50,747 bases of DNA from Chlamydiota bacterium (GTDB lineage: Bacteria; Chlamydiota; Chlamydiia; Chlamydiales; JAAKFR01): positions 1 through 50,747 of the forward strand of contig JABDCM010000005.1 of NCBI GenBank assembly GCA_013288105.1, in the 5' to 3' direction. Below the pieces are notes generated by a model, which saw only the letters and a list, made by a program, of their open reading frames with translations, made no database searches and had not been told where the DNA came from. Of this stretch, positions 37,941 through 46,888 are shown one piece after another. The translations under genes were made by a program, and so were the position numbers. Within the stretch, counting starts at the first letter, position 1. Every line of letters starts with the position of its first letter.

Positions 37941-38660
37941 ATGTGGATGGGAAATTATACAATTCTTAACTTTCTGGGCCTAATGGTCCAGACAGTTTTT
38001 ATTCAGAATATTCTCCTCTCCTATTTTTTAGGAATGTGTAGTTATTTAGCCTGTTCCAATCGCGTACCAACGGCTAATGGACTTGGACTTGCCGTAGCTG
38101 TTGTTTTAACAGCAGCAGGAGTCTTGAACTGGTTTATGCACCAATTTATTACAGGAAAAGGGGCTTTAGTCTGGCTAAGTGTGTTTGGAATAGATGCCGC
38201 TCAACTTGATTTAAGTTTTTTAGAATTTATTATTTTTATTTCTGTGATTGCGGCCTTTACTCAGATCTTAGAAATTGTTATCGAACATTTTTCTCCTAGT
38301 TTATATATCTCTTTGGGGATGTTTTTACCCCTCATTGCTGTTAATTGTGCAATTTTAGGGGGGGTTTTATTTGGAATTACGCGAGAGTATCCCTTTGTTC
38401 CGATTCTTATTTTCTCACTGGGTTCAGGATTGGGATGGTGGCTTGCGATTGCATTAATTGCGGCGATACGAGAAAAGCTGACCTATTCCAAAGTTCCTAA
38501 GGGGTTAGAGGGAATGGGGATTACTTTTATTACAACGGGATTGATGGCAATGGCCTTTATGGGTCTTTTAGGGATTAATTTAGCGAATCCTTCGGGGACG
38601 AAGCTTCCTACTGCTGAGGAGATTCCCTTCAAGGGGATCGAGAACCCCGTTGCTCTTTAA
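37941..38660 (+). CDS. nqrE: Na+-translocating NADH:quinone reductase subunit E
   Basis: 239 residues with six membrane helices. Motifs: VQTVFIQNILLSYFLGMCSYL, FLPLIAVNCAILGGVLF, and GSGLGWWLAIALIAAIREKL followed by LEGMGITFITTGLMAMAF. ATG at 37941 lies 4 bases after nqrD; an in-frame ATG 6 bases on is an alternative. Last gene of the nqr block, tail-to-tail with gcsH. Confidence 0.95.
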   Translation: MWMGNYTILNFLGLMVQTVFIQNILLSYFLGMCSYLACSNRVPTANGLGLAVAVVLTAAGVLNWFMHQFITGKGALVWLSVFGIDAAQLDLSFLEFIIFISVIAAFTQILEIVIEHFSPSLYISLGMFLPLIAVNCAILGGVLFGITREYPFVPILIFSLGSGLGWWLAIALIAAIREKLTYSKVPKGLEGMGITFITTGLMAMAFMGLLGINLANPSGTKLPTAEEIPFKGIENPVAL

Positions 38661-38687
38661 TGTCAGTATTTGGCGATTTTTCAGACA

Positions 38688-39050
38688 TCATTTTGTGATG
38701 TAACGGTTATAATCCTCAGAATCCATTAATTTCTCATACTCCTCCGAAGAGAGCGGCTTGAGTTTAAACAGCCACCCCTTATCCTGAGGTGACTGGTTAA
38801 TCATCTCAGGAGACCCCCTTAAAGCCTCATTCACTTCCACAATCTTCCCAGATAAAGGGGTATAAATATCCACCGCAGATTTTGTCGATTCAATCACCAC
38901 AGCATCTTGACCTGCCCTCACCTCATGCCCTACAAGAGGTAACTCCACGTAAACAACATCCCCAAGCTCCCTCTGAGCATAATCGGAAATTCCAACCGTT
39001 GCAATCTCCCCATGCCACTTCACCCATTCATGTGATTCTGTAAATCTCAT
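38688..39050 (-). CDS. gcsH: Glycine cleavage H-like lipoyl carrier protein
   Basis: 120 residues from ATG at 39050 ([21 protein letters not shown]), which overlaps the upstream stop as ATGA; the open frame reaching 39074 adds eight unconserved residues. The lipoyl-lysine hairpin is [20 protein letters not shown], with Lys near residue 58, and the fold motifs [10 protein letters not shown] and KGWLFKL are present. No other glycine-cleavage genes are nearby, while a lipoate ligase gene heads the same operon, so it may act as a lipoyl acceptor or relay. Confidence 0.93.
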   Translation of the reverse strand: MRFTESHEWVKWHGEIATVGISDYAQRELGDVVYVELPLVGHEVRAGQDAVVIESTKSAVDIYTPLSGKIVEVNEALRGSPEMINQSPQDKGWLFKLKPLSSEEYEKLMDSEDYNRYITK

Positions 39051-39676
39051 CTCATCATCCTTAAGCTCGCCCAAAAGGCAGGCTGCTGTTCTATTGGAAA
39101 ATTTTTATCCGATACAGAAAAATATTGTCTATCCCCATTTTTCCGTATCACCCTATAGGTAAATCCTATTCGATTAAACTCCTTAGGATCATATCCATAA
39201 AGACAAGAGGCTGGAATAAAAATTTTTAAATGATTTTTACTCACAACCTCTATTTCTAATTTTGACCCCTCGCAGAGAGGATGTGCATCCTCTGTCCTAA
39301 AACGGGTGATCTCTCCTGCTTGAATCCTCTCACCATTGTAATCTATGATGGTTGGTAAAAAAAAGAAGTGGTGACAGAAACGGGTATTATATCCACCTGT
39401 TTTTACGTCGCGTGTATCAAAAAAAAACTCTAGGAGATCTCCTCGCTCCATACGTGGAAATTCTGGCTGATGAAAAGTTCCTTTTACTTCAAGTTCGCCT
39501 ACGATCCCCTCATCATTCCAACCCAGACGTACCTGTCCAAAAGAGGAGAGACCATGAAAAGGGGCTGTATCAGGTAGAAGATGCACCTCTTTTAATTTGC
39601 TCTCTTTTGCAAAATAGAGAGGGGCTTGCATCTCAAAAAAATGGGCGGGGACGAGAGGCACTAACTCTTCTAACAT
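39047..39676 (-). CDS. CBM9/DOMON-like beta-sandwich protein (CT283-like position)
   Basis: 209 residues from ATG at 39676 ([16 protein letters not shown]); the longer open frame to 39805 is antisense-like sequence over the upstream gene. The pattern [50 protein letters not shown] and [20 protein letters not shown] resembles family 9 carbohydrate-binding/DOMON-like sandwiches. No signal peptide is visible. From memory, C. trachomatis has CT283 between gcsH and a phospholipase D gene. Ligand unknown. Confidence 0.75.
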   Translation of the reverse strand: MLEELVPLVPAHFFEMQAPLYFAKESKLKEVHLLPDTAPFHGLSSFGQVRLGWNDEGIVGELEVKGTFHQPEFPRMERGDLLEFFFDTRDVKTGGYNTRFCHHFFFLPTIIDYNGERIQAGEITRFRTEDAHPLCEGSKLEIEVVSKNHLKIFIPASCLYGYDPKEFNRIGFTYRVIRKNGDRQYFSVSDKNFPIEQQPAFWASLRMMR

Positions 39677-41751
39677 GCACGCATTTTTTTTAGAATACCG
39701 TGAATAAAGTGGCAAGATGCCTCTTGAGCAAGAAATTCTTGAGATGCAGCAAGCTTTTCGAAAGGAATCGTAGAATCTGCTCTTTTCTCGAGGATACGAT
39801 AACAATAGGCCCCCTCTGTTGGATCTACTTTAATCGTAGAGAGAGACCCCCTCTCCTGCTTCAAAGCCTCCTCAATCGAGATAAAGGTAGGAGCTGCTCT
39901 CGTCAACCCCATCTCTTTTTTCTCCACTTTTGCAAAAGGAGACTCTGCACCTTCAGCCATCATTAAATGATCAAAGCGGTGAGGAATAGATTGAATACGT
40001 GTCTCATGAGGAGTAAGTTCTTTAGAAAGATTAAGCCTTGAGGCGAGCTCTTCTATCACTTTTTGTGCTAATTTCTCCCCCTCTATCCTCTGAGCAATTT
40101 CTGGCAGCACCTTCTCTTCAACTGCTTTTTTAAAAGAGAGGATCTCTTTATCTGCTGAACGCGCTTTTACTTTAATGGTGTAATAGTATTTTTGATCTTG
40201 CGTATACGCCTCTAGATCATCATGAGAATCCAGCGCGACCATAAAATCTGATGAGGAACGAATCCCTGCGAAAGGAGCTCCTCCCCGAGCGCGTACACAG
40301 ATCTCTTTTTCTTGAGACTTCGTATTTTTAAGTGCCTCTTGAATCCATTCTGGATGCGCGTCTACAATCTGTTCACGAGAATACTGATCAATCAAACGAC
40401 GGTCTGAAACTGTGACACCTTCTAAAATATCAAAGGGGATCCCCTCCTTGAGAGTTAAAAGGGGGAAACTTTTTTGAATTTTCTCCCATCCCGCTCCACA
40501 CTGCCATTGCCACATCTCTTTGGTTGTAACTTTTCCCTGAAGCGCCTCTTTTTTGATTTCAGCCACCTCAAGAGTATATGTCCTTCCAATAAGTTCAGGA
40601 GCCCTTTTCTCAATCTCTTCGATGCGCGCATAGGCTGAAGGCAGCTCCCAGATATTTTCTCGTTTCTCCCCAACGATCTCAAAATAGGTCTCCCCATTCA
40701 CCAGATCTTCATAGGTATGGAAACGCCACTCAGGTGGCATCTGGACAAGCTCTAAAGTAACCCCCTCATTGGCATATTCATAAAACGCATCCCATGCAAG
40801 CGTATCGCCCACAATTCCATGACTCACCTCTCCTATTAGCCGCTTGAAGAGCGTGATATCTTCCCATATTTTTAGAAAAGAGAGTTCATCCCAACCATTT
40901 TCTCTAAGATAAATTTTAAAGAGCTCCTCCCCATTTTCAATGGGAAGCTGAATATGACCTCGCATCGCTTGAAAAGCCTTGTCACTTTTAGAAAGAATGT
41001 CCGCATACATCTCATCTCGAGAAAGTGTATACCCCTCTTTTCTTGCAACTGCAGCTGTTTGAATAATCACCTCTGCTGTCGCCTGCATAAAAGCCTCCCC
41101 AAACCACTCTTTAAGGTCTTTATATCCAAAAAGTGCTAGCTGCTCTGGAGATAACTTTGAATCGTAACCAAGCTTAGAACTATTTTTCTCCTGATAGTGA
41201 ATCACTTGAGCTAATAAACTCGGAGGAAAATCTCTTTGTGCTAAAAAAAGCTTTACACGGCTAGAGAAATCATGATTCTCTTTGAGAGCGGCAAGATTTT
41301 CAGAGATCAGAGGCGCACAAAAAGACCAGATAGTTTCTGCGGAAAGCAGAGGAGAAAAAGGGTGTGCATAGGGTCGATAAGCCTTTTCATGTTCACACTT
41401 AGCATCAAGTTCTGGCTCTATTTGACCCGCAAAGGAGGCCAAAATTTGTTGCGCAATTCCCCTTCTCAAAAATTCCTCAGAGATGACCCCCTCATTTAAA
41501 AAATTATAATCAGCAAACTTCCGTCCAGGTAAAAAAGACTCGCGATTCAAAAAGTGGACCAGGTGCGTGATATGAGAGGAATATACCTTCTTTCCATTCA
41601 GATCTATGAAGGCTGTCTCATCCGATTTTCTCCCACTAAAAGTAGGAGATAAAATGACCTGATAGGCCCCATAAAACACAAAGGTAACCACGATGACGAT
41701 AAAGACAAAAAAGAAGAAAATTTTCTGATGTTTACGAAAAAAATGTAACAT
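39670..41751 (-). CDS. SurA/PpiD-like membrane-anchored periplasmic chaperone
   Basis: 693 residues. A positively charged N-terminus and one membrane span (IFFFFVFIVIVVTFVFYGAY) are followed by a long helical periplasmic region with SurA_N-like features (FIDLNGKKVYSSHITHLVHFL, EEFLRRGIAQQILASFAG). A parvulin-type isomerase core is not evident. Probably helps fold outer-membrane proteins. Starts 6 bases after the phospholipase-like stop and overlaps the CBM9-like gene by 7 bases. Confidence 0.7.
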   Translation of the reverse strand: MLHFFRKHQKIFFFFVFIVIVVTFVFYGAYQVILSPTFSGRKSDETAFIDLNGKKVYSSHITHLVHFLNRESFLPGRKFADYNFLNEGVISEEFLRRGIAQQILASFAGQIEPELDAKCEHEKAYRPYAHPFSPLLSAETIWSFCAPLISENLAALKENHDFSSRVKLFLAQRDFPPSLLAQVIHYQEKNSSKLGYDSKLSPEQLALFGYKDLKEWFGEAFMQATAEVIIQTAAVARKEGYTLSRDEMYADILSKSDKAFQAMRGHIQLPIENGEELFKIYLRENGWDELSFLKIWEDITLFKRLIGEVSHGIVGDTLAWDAFYEYANEGVTLELVQMPPEWRFHTYEDLVNGETYFEIVGEKRENIWELPSAYARIEEIEKRAPELIGRTYTLEVAEIKKEALQGKVTTKEMWQWQCGAGWEKIQKSFPLLTLKEGIPFDILEGVTVSDRRLIDQYSREQIVDAHPEWIQEALKNTKSQEKEICVRARGGAPFAGIRSSSDFMVALDSHDDLEAYTQDQKYYYTIKVKARSADKEILSFKKAVEEKVLPEIAQRIEGEKLAQKVIEELASRLNLSKELTPHETRIQSIPHRFDHLMMAEGAESPFAKVEKKEMGLTRAAPTFISIEEALKQERGSLSTIKVDPTEGAYCYRILEKRADSTIPFEKLAASQEFLAQEASCHFIHGILKKMRAC

Positions 41752-41757
41752 GATGCC

Positions 41758-43152
41758 TTATAATAATGCGTGGATTCTTTTTTGCGATTCCCCTTTAAAT
41801 GAGAGGATGGGATCAAAATACCAGTAGTGTGCCTGTTCCGGAGAAACTTCAAGAGAACAGCGCACATCTTTAAGGTAGACTTTTAAAGCCTGTCTAATCA
41901 CATTTGGATTTTCCAACTTTAAAACCAGCTCATAATCATAATGATGGCTTTTAATACCTAAATTATAGCTTCCTATAACTAAGTACTTTTTATCAACGAT
42001 CATCACTTTTTTATGGTACAACATGTTGTGGACATTATATTCGAAGACACGCGTATTTTTAATCGGACAGCTTAAAGCCTCCTTTTTTTCGTGTAGATGA
42101 AAAGTGCGTCCATAAAAAAGAGGGGCGACGGAGACCCTATTTGCCCAGCAGAAAAAATCGTTAAAGGAGGGAGAATTCTCATTGACCCCATTGGAAATCA
42201 CAATAAGCTTTACCCCTCGATTAACGGCTCTTAGCAGTGCATCCTGAATGGGTTGAATAGGACAGATATAGAGGTTTCCAATCAGGATCTCTTTTTGAGC
42301 ACCATCGATCAATTTTACATACTCTTTTGAAATAGGATTATGCTCCCACCCCTTTTTACTTAAATGGGGTCCTCCAAAAAAGAGCTCTATTTGCCCCTCT
42401 TCGAGAGGGATTTTCTCTTTTGATGTCTCAAAGCGAGAAACGAACGGGGGGCTTTCCTGTTTTAAGGGTTGAAAATAGGAGCAATTTTCAAAATGAGAGG
42501 TTTCGATTTTTATACGACCTGTTTGATTGAATTTTTCCCAGATACAAAAATTGGGGTAAAATATTTTTCTTAACTGTTTCGCAATTTCTCCCCTCCCTAC
42601 GATATCTTGATCACGAGCTCCCGCTCCCATCATATTGGCCATACTATTTCCAAAATCTCTGGAGGGGGGCGTATAGGTCCCCTCTGAGCAGAGAGCTTCA
42701 TGAACATTTGTTCCCCCAGCAGTGAAGTAGGTCTCATCCACAACAACCATTTTGATATGGTTGTCGTAAGCTGAAATATCAGGTGTAAGCGTTGCCACAC
42801 AGGTGGCATAAGCAACACGGAAATTGTATGGATAGCTCTTGACTAACCTTTGCACTCTTTTTTTATCTTCTGGAGTGAAAAAAGTAGGCGATAGCAAGAC
42901 AAAAATTTGAAGTGTAGGGACCTTTTGAAGGCGCTCCTCCATGACATCTAAAATGTCTTGGAAAACAGAACCTCCAGCAAAACAGAGGGCGGCTTCAATG
43001 GACTGTTTGGCCTCTCGCATAAAATCGAGCTGCCAACTCAACATTTCAAGGCCATTGTCGCATACAATCACCTCATTTTTTGGTACGAACTCATTCTCCC
43101 GCGCATAAAGAGAGGAAAAAAAGATAAAAAAGAAAAGTGCAAACTGTTTCAT
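41758..43152 (-). CDS. Secreted phospholipase D-family protein (CT284-like)
   Basis: 464 residues with an N-terminal signal peptide (MKQFALFFFIFFSSLYA). Two HKD motifs are present: DNHIKMVVVDETYFTAGGTN near residue 130 and YHKKVMIVDKKYLVIGSYN near 383, so both catalytic halves look intact. The family cleaves or transfers phosphodiester head groups. Chlamydiae have several such enzymes; this position corresponds to CT284 (from memory). In a tight operon after lplA (3-base gap). Confidence 0.9.
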   Translation of the reverse strand: MKQFALFFFIFFSSLYARENEFVPKNEVIVCDNGLEMLSWQLDFMREAKQSIEAALCFAGGSVFQDILDVMEERLQKVPTLQIFVLLSPTFFTPEDKKRVQRLVKSYPYNFRVAYATCVATLTPDISAYDNHIKMVVVDETYFTAGGTNVHEALCSEGTYTPPSRDFGNSMANMMGAGARDQDIVGRGEIAKQLRKIFYPNFCIWEKFNQTGRIKIETSHFENCSYFQPLKQESPPFVSRFETSKEKIPLEEGQIELFFGGPHLSKKGWEHNPISKEYVKLIDGAQKEILIGNLYICPIQPIQDALLRAVNRGVKLIVISNGVNENSPSFNDFFCWANRVSVAPLFYGRTFHLHEKKEALSCPIKNTRVFEYNVHNMLYHKKVMIVDKKYLVIGSYNLGIKSHHYDYELVLKLENPNVIRQALKVYLKDVRCSLEVSPEQAHYWYFDPILSFKGESQKRIHALL

Positions 43153-43155
43153 AAC

Positions 43156-43866
43156 TTACTCAACTTGTAAAAAAGCTTTTTGCAACAGGGAGCGGAGATG
43201 GTGACGCGCCTCTTGCAGTTCTCTGTTTGTCCATTTATCTCCTAAAAGAGCAAAACTATTCTGTTTAATGCCCTCTACAACCGTCTCTGAAGCTAAAACT
43301 TCACATAGAAAATCATTTGAAAGATGACCCAACGAAATCGACCCTTGATGGAGATACCCATGACGTGTTTTACGTTGAGCGGCTCCTCCCACCTTTTTCC
43401 CCTGAACCATTACGTCATATTTGGTAGGTTTTGCCATACAAAAACTACGGCACTCCTCTTGAATGGTCTTGGGCTCTGCGGCAAGTAATTCTGTCGAATG
43501 AGGAATCATTTCATGAATCGCCCACGCAACCGCCTTATTGACAAAAGCATAATTTTCTAAAGGATTTAAAGAAAAAGCGGGATGGTGCGCAGGGAGTAAA
43601 ACTGAAAAAGCAAGATCACAATTATGGAAAACAATGCCCCCACCTGTTGGCCTTTTTGCCAAATCGAGTCCTCTTTTTTCTATGCCCGACATATTTAAAA
43701 ATTTTTCAGGATCAATAAAGTGGCCATGAGTGACCGCTTCTGAGACCCAGTCATAAAGATGAAGAATGGGCCGTTTTTCATTTTCCAATTCAGATAGCAT
43801 AGCCTCATCGAGAGCCATGTTTTCAGCAGCTGTTCGCTTACCAGTGTCGAGATATTTCCACTCCAT
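43156..43866 (-). CDS. lplA: Lipoate-protein ligase A
   Basis: 236 residues. Family motifs: TAAENMALDEAMLSEL at the N-terminus, the lipoate/ATP-binding loop RPTGGGIVFHNCDLAFSV, and DVMVQGKKVGGAAQRKTRHG with the catalytic lysine. Attaches scavenged lipoate to carrier proteins such as the 2-oxoacid dehydrogenases and the H protein encoded at the end of this operon. Divergent from clpC. Confidence 0.93.
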   Translation of the reverse strand: MEWKYLDTGKRTAAENMALDEAMLSELENEKRPILHLYDWVSEAVTHGHFIDPEKFLNMSGIEKRGLDLAKRPTGGGIVFHNCDLAFSVLLPAHHPAFSLNPLENYAFVNKAVAWAIHEMIPHSTELLAAEPKTIQEECRSFCMAKPTKYDVMVQGKKVGGAAQRKTRHGYLHQGSISLGHLSNDFLCEVLASETVVEGIKQNSFALLGDKWTNRELQEARHHLRSLLQKAFLQVE

Positions 43867-43937
43867 CTCTGCCGCCCTTTCGTTAGTGCAAAATAGATTA
43901 ACACATCATTAACCTTTTGTAAAATTTAAAAAATTTA

Positions 43938-43967
43938 TTGAATATTCAGAGAAGATCTAGCTAAAAT
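43938..43967 (+). promoter_or_regulatory. Candidate clpC promoter
   Basis: TTGAAT and TAAAAT with an 18-base spacer, 67 bases upstream of the clpC ATG in the divergent lplA/clpC gap. A plausible but not exceptional sigma-70-type match; no clear CtsR or HrcA operator was seen. Confidence 0.4.
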
Positions 43968-44033
43968 GAAAGTTGCTGAATTTTTCAGCCCTGTTTATGG
44001 TAATCTTAAAGTTATAACGAGAACGAGAGAAAT

Positions 44034-46517
44034 ATGTTTGACAAGTTTACGAATCGAGCTAAACAGGTCATTAAATTGGCCAAAAAAGAGGCTCAACGCC
44101 TTAATCATAATTACCTAGGAACTGAGCATTTGCTGCTAGGCCTTCTAAAATTGGGTCAGGGCGTTGCGGTCAATGTCTTAAGAAATTTGGGTTTAGACTT
44201 TGATTCTGTACGTCAAGAGGTGGAACGCTTGGTTGGTTATGGTCCTGAAATTCAAGTGTACGGGGATCCGGCTCTTACAGGTAGGGTCAAGAAGGTTTTT
44301 GAGTATGCAAATGAGGAGGCTGCAAATTTAGGCCATAATTATGTAGGGACGGAACATCTCTTATTAGGGTTATTAAGACAGACGGATGGGGTAGCAGCTC
44401 AAGTTCTTGAAAATTTAAATACCGATTTGTCGGAGGTTCGGAAGGAGGTTTTGAAAGAGTTAGAGACCTTTAATTTGCAACTTCCACCGACAGCTCAAGG
44501 GGGGACAAATGGGAGTAAGGGAGCGGCGGACAAGGGGTTAACGGAAAAGCTTCCTGCTCTACGTGCCTATGGGTATGATCTTACTGAGATGAGCCGTGAG
44601 GGCAAACTGGATCCTGTGATTGGCCGAAACGATGAGGTGGAGCGTTTAATTCTGATTTTATGTCGACGTCGCAAAAACAATCCTGTTCTTATTGGTGAAG
44701 CGGGGGTGGGGAAAACGGCGATTGTGGAGGGGTTAGCGCAGCGGATTGTGAAGGGGGATGTTCCTGATAATTTACGCAAAAAAAAGTTAATTTCTCTCGA
44801 TCTTGCTCTCATGATTGCGGGGACAAAATATCGCGGTCAATTTGAGGAGCGGATCAAAGCTGTGATGGATGAGATCAAGAGGAATGGGAATATTCTTCTT
44901 TTCATTGATGAGCTACATACTATTGTGGGGGCGGGAGCGGCAGAGGGGGCCATTGATGCCTCTAACATTTTGAAGCCGGCCCTTTCTCGTGGAGAGTTGC
45001 AATGTATTGGGGCGACAACGATTGATGAGTATAGAAAACATATAGAAAAAGATGCGGCGCTTGAGAGACGTTTTCAGAAAATAACAGTGCAGCCCCCTTC
45101 TGTGGAGGATACTATTGAGATTCTGCGAGGGCTCAAGAAGAAATATGAGGAGCACCATAATGTTGTTATGACAGATGAGGCGCTCTCAGCGGCTGCGGTG
45201 CTATCTGACCGCTATATTCATGGGCGTTTCCTACCAGATAAGGCGATTGATGTTTTGGATGAAGCGGGAGCGCGTACACGCGTGGCTATGATGAATCAGC
45301 CCTCCGATCTTTCGAAACTAGAAAATCAGATTGAGGAGACGAGACGGGCGAAGGAAAAAGCGATTAGCATGCAGGAGTATGAGAAGGCGGCCCGTTTGCG
45401 CGATGATGAGAAAAAGGAGAGGGAGAAGCTCCAGGCTATCCGTGCGGAGTGGGAGACCCATAAAGAGGAGCATCAACTACCTGTTGATGAAGAGGCGATT
45501 GCGCATGTGATTGCTCAACAGACAGGGATTCCTGTGACACGCCTGACAGAGGCGGAGACGCAGAAATTATTGAAGATGGAGGAGATTTTACGTTCACAGA
45601 TTATTGGGCAAGATGATGCGGTCGATGTTGTCTGTCGTGCAATTCGGCGTGGACGCACAGGTATTAAGGCTCCTAATCGTCCCACAGGCTCTTTTCTCTT
45701 TTTAGGTCCGACAGGAGTGGGGAAGACCCATTTAGCCCGTCTTTTGGCGATCCATATGTATGGTGGGGAGGATGCTCTGATTCAGGTGGACATGTCCGAG
45801 TACATGGAGAAATTTGCTGTGAGTCGGATGACAGGATCTCCTCCGGGGTATGTAGGGCATGAGGAGGGGGGGCAGCTTACCGAGCAGGTGCGTCAGCGAC
45901 CCTACTGCGTGATTCTGTTTGATGAAATTGAGAAGGCCCATCCTGATGTGATGGACATTCTTCTTCAGATTTTAGAAGAGGGAAGACTGACCGACTCTTT
46001 TGGGCGCAAGGTCAATTTCCGTCATGCGATTATTATTATGACATCCAATTTGGGAGCCGATCTTATTCGTAAGACGACTGAAATTGGTTTTGGGGCTAAA
46101 ACGGCAGGAACGCTTCCTGATTACAAAACCATTCAGGATAAAATTGAGGGTGCCATGAAGAAGCACTTAAAACCTGAGTTTTTGAATCGTATTGATGGAA
46201 TTGTGATCTTTAGACCGCTCAATGAGATTGCACTCTCGCAGGTGATTAATCTGGAGCTCGAGAAGGTGAAAAAACGGCTAGCATCTCATAAGATTCATAT
46301 TGATTTGACGCAGGAAGCGGTCCAATTTTTGGTAAAGTTGGGATATCAGCCTGAGATGGGGGCGCGTCCTTTACGCCGTGTGATTGAGCAGTATGTGGAG
46401 GATCCATTAGCTGAGGCGCTTATTAGAAATCCTGGGGAGGAGCACCACTATACGGTTAAAGTGGAGAATGAGAAGATTGTGTTTGAGGACAAAAAAGAGC
46501 TGATTCACACTGCGTAG
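44034..46517 (+). CDS. clpC: ClpC-type AAA+ protease ATPase
   Basis: 827 residues. Double Clp-N repeat ([20 protein letters not shown] and [18 protein letters not shown]), AAA-1 with GEAGVGKTA near residue 222, a middle domain with a UVR-like segment ([20 protein letters not shown]), AAA-2 with GPTGVGKTH near 561, and the D2-small domain [28 protein letters not shown]. Unfolds substrates for ClpP. A terminator overlaps its stop codon, so it is monocistronic. Confidence 0.97.
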   Translation: MFDKFTNRAKQVIKLAKKEAQRLNHNYLGTEHLLLGLLKLGQGVAVNVLRNLGLDFDSVRQEVERLVGYGPEIQVYGDPALTGRVKKVFEYANEEAANLGHNYVGTEHLLLGLLRQTDGVAAQVLENLNTDLSEVRKEVLKELETFNLQLPPTAQGGTNGSKGAADKGLTEKLPALRAYGYDLTEMSREGKLDPVIGRNDEVERLILILCRRRKNNPVLIGEAGVGKTAIVEGLAQRIVKGDVPDNLRKKKLISLDLALMIAGTKYRGQFEERIKAVMDEIKRNGNILLFIDELHTIVGAGAAEGAIDASNILKPALSRGELQCIGATTIDEYRKHIEKDAALERRFQKITVQPPSVEDTIEILRGLKKKYEEHHNVVMTDEALSAAAVLSDRYIHGRFLPDKAIDVLDEAGARTRVAMMNQPSDLSKLENQIEETRRAKEKAISMQEYEKAARLRDDEKKEREKLQAIRAEWETHKEEHQLPVDEEAIAHVIAQQTGIPVTRLTEAETQKLLKMEEILRSQIIGQDDAVDVVCRAIRRGRTGIKAPNRPTGSFLFLGPTGVGKTHLARLLAIHMYGGEDALIQVDMSEYMEKFAVSRMTGSPPGYVGHEEGGQLTEQVRQRPYCVILFDEIEKAHPDVMDILLQILEEGRLTDSFGRKVNFRHAIIIMTSNLGADLIRKTTEIGFGAKTAGTLPDYKTIQDKIEGAMKKHLKPEFLNRIDGIVIFRPLNEIALSQVINLELEKVKKRLASHKIHIDLTQEAVQFLVKLGYQPEMGARPLRRVIEQYVEDPLAEALIRNPGEEHHYTVKVENEKIVFEDKKELIHTA

Positions 46518-46535
46518 ATGCGGTGTGAATTTTTT
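46502..46535 (+). terminator. Rho-independent terminator overlapping the clpC stop codon
   Basis: An 11-bp stem ATTCACACTGC / GCGGTGTGAAT (one G-U pair) followed by six T. The clpC TAG lies in the loop, so the hairpin begins within coding sequence. Confidence 0.85.
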
Positions 46536-46543
46536 AACGCCAC

Positions 46544-46577
46544 GTCAGTATAATTTAAGGAATGTCTAGAAGATGCT
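46544..46577. repeat. Family C palindromic repeat, half copy
   Basis: GTCAGTATAATTTAAGGAAT and the following CTAGAAGATGCT match the left half of 27446-27520 with few changes. Only one half is present; it abuts a truncated ORF and provides that ORF's last codons and stop. Confidence 0.75.
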
Positions 46578-46755
46578 GACCAGAAACAGTGAGAAGATTC
46601 CTCTCCACTAAAAGAGCTAAATAACGTTGGAGAGAGCGCCTAGATAAGGGCATCGTCAGTTCATTTAAAATATCGTCGGTAGAGGCTCCCTGAGGAGATC
46701 TCCTCACTATATTTATAATGCTATCAAGCATTTCTTTTGAAATCTGTTTTACCAC
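46555..46755 (-). pseudogene. Truncated winged-helix fragment (Fic-associated C-terminal wHTH-like)
   Basis: 66 residues: LDSIINIVRRSPQGASTDDI then LNELTMPLSRRSLQRYLALLVERNLLT. This resembles the C-terminal winged helix that follows Fic domains in many bacterial Fic proteins, or a stand-alone regulator. There is no Fic core nearby. The last nine codons (SGQHLLDIP) and the stop come from the family C repeat, so the 3' end looks rebuilt by repeat insertion. Probably a remnant; a small functional DNA-binding protein cannot be excluded. Confidence 0.5.
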
Positions 46756-46758
46756 AGA

Positions 46759-46832
46759 ATCGCGCCATTTAGAGCCTAAATTTAGGGGATTTTAGTGAAT
46801 TGCGCCACAAAAATCGCTCTAAATGGCGCGAT
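46759..46832. repeat. Perfect 17-bp inverted repeat with GCGCC-rich satellites
   Basis: ATCGCGCCATTTAGAGC (46759-46775) and its exact reverse complement (46816-46832) are separated by 40 bases. GAATTGCGCCAC lies between the arms and GAATCGCGCCAC just outside the right arm. The rest of the 46518-46888 gap holds the clpC terminator, the wHTH fragment and family A and C repeats; no intact gene. Confidence 0.8.
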
Positions 46833-46850
46833 AAGGTGAATCGCGCCACT

Positions 46851-46887
46851 AACCTGATTTTTGGGTTTTCCCCTTCAAATGCAGGTT
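46851..46887 (-). repeat. Family A mini palindromic element (37 bp) after a stop codon
   Basis: Bounded by AACCTGAT and GCAGGTT. The minus-strand sequence resembles the right end of the 165-bp element and the 36-bp element at 2106-2141. It begins 1 base after the stop codon of the 590-residue gene. Confidence 0.7.
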
Positions 46888-46888
46888 A

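Noticed and set aside
38670-38700. ACATCA-N5-TGATGT hairpin between nqrE and gcsH as a bidirectional terminator
   Set aside because: The stem is only 6 bp and lacks a following T tract in either direction.
39677-39805. N-terminal extension of the CBM9-like gene
   Set aside because: It overlaps the end of the SurA/PpiD-like gene in another frame and lacks family-like sequence; ATG at 39676 is preferred.
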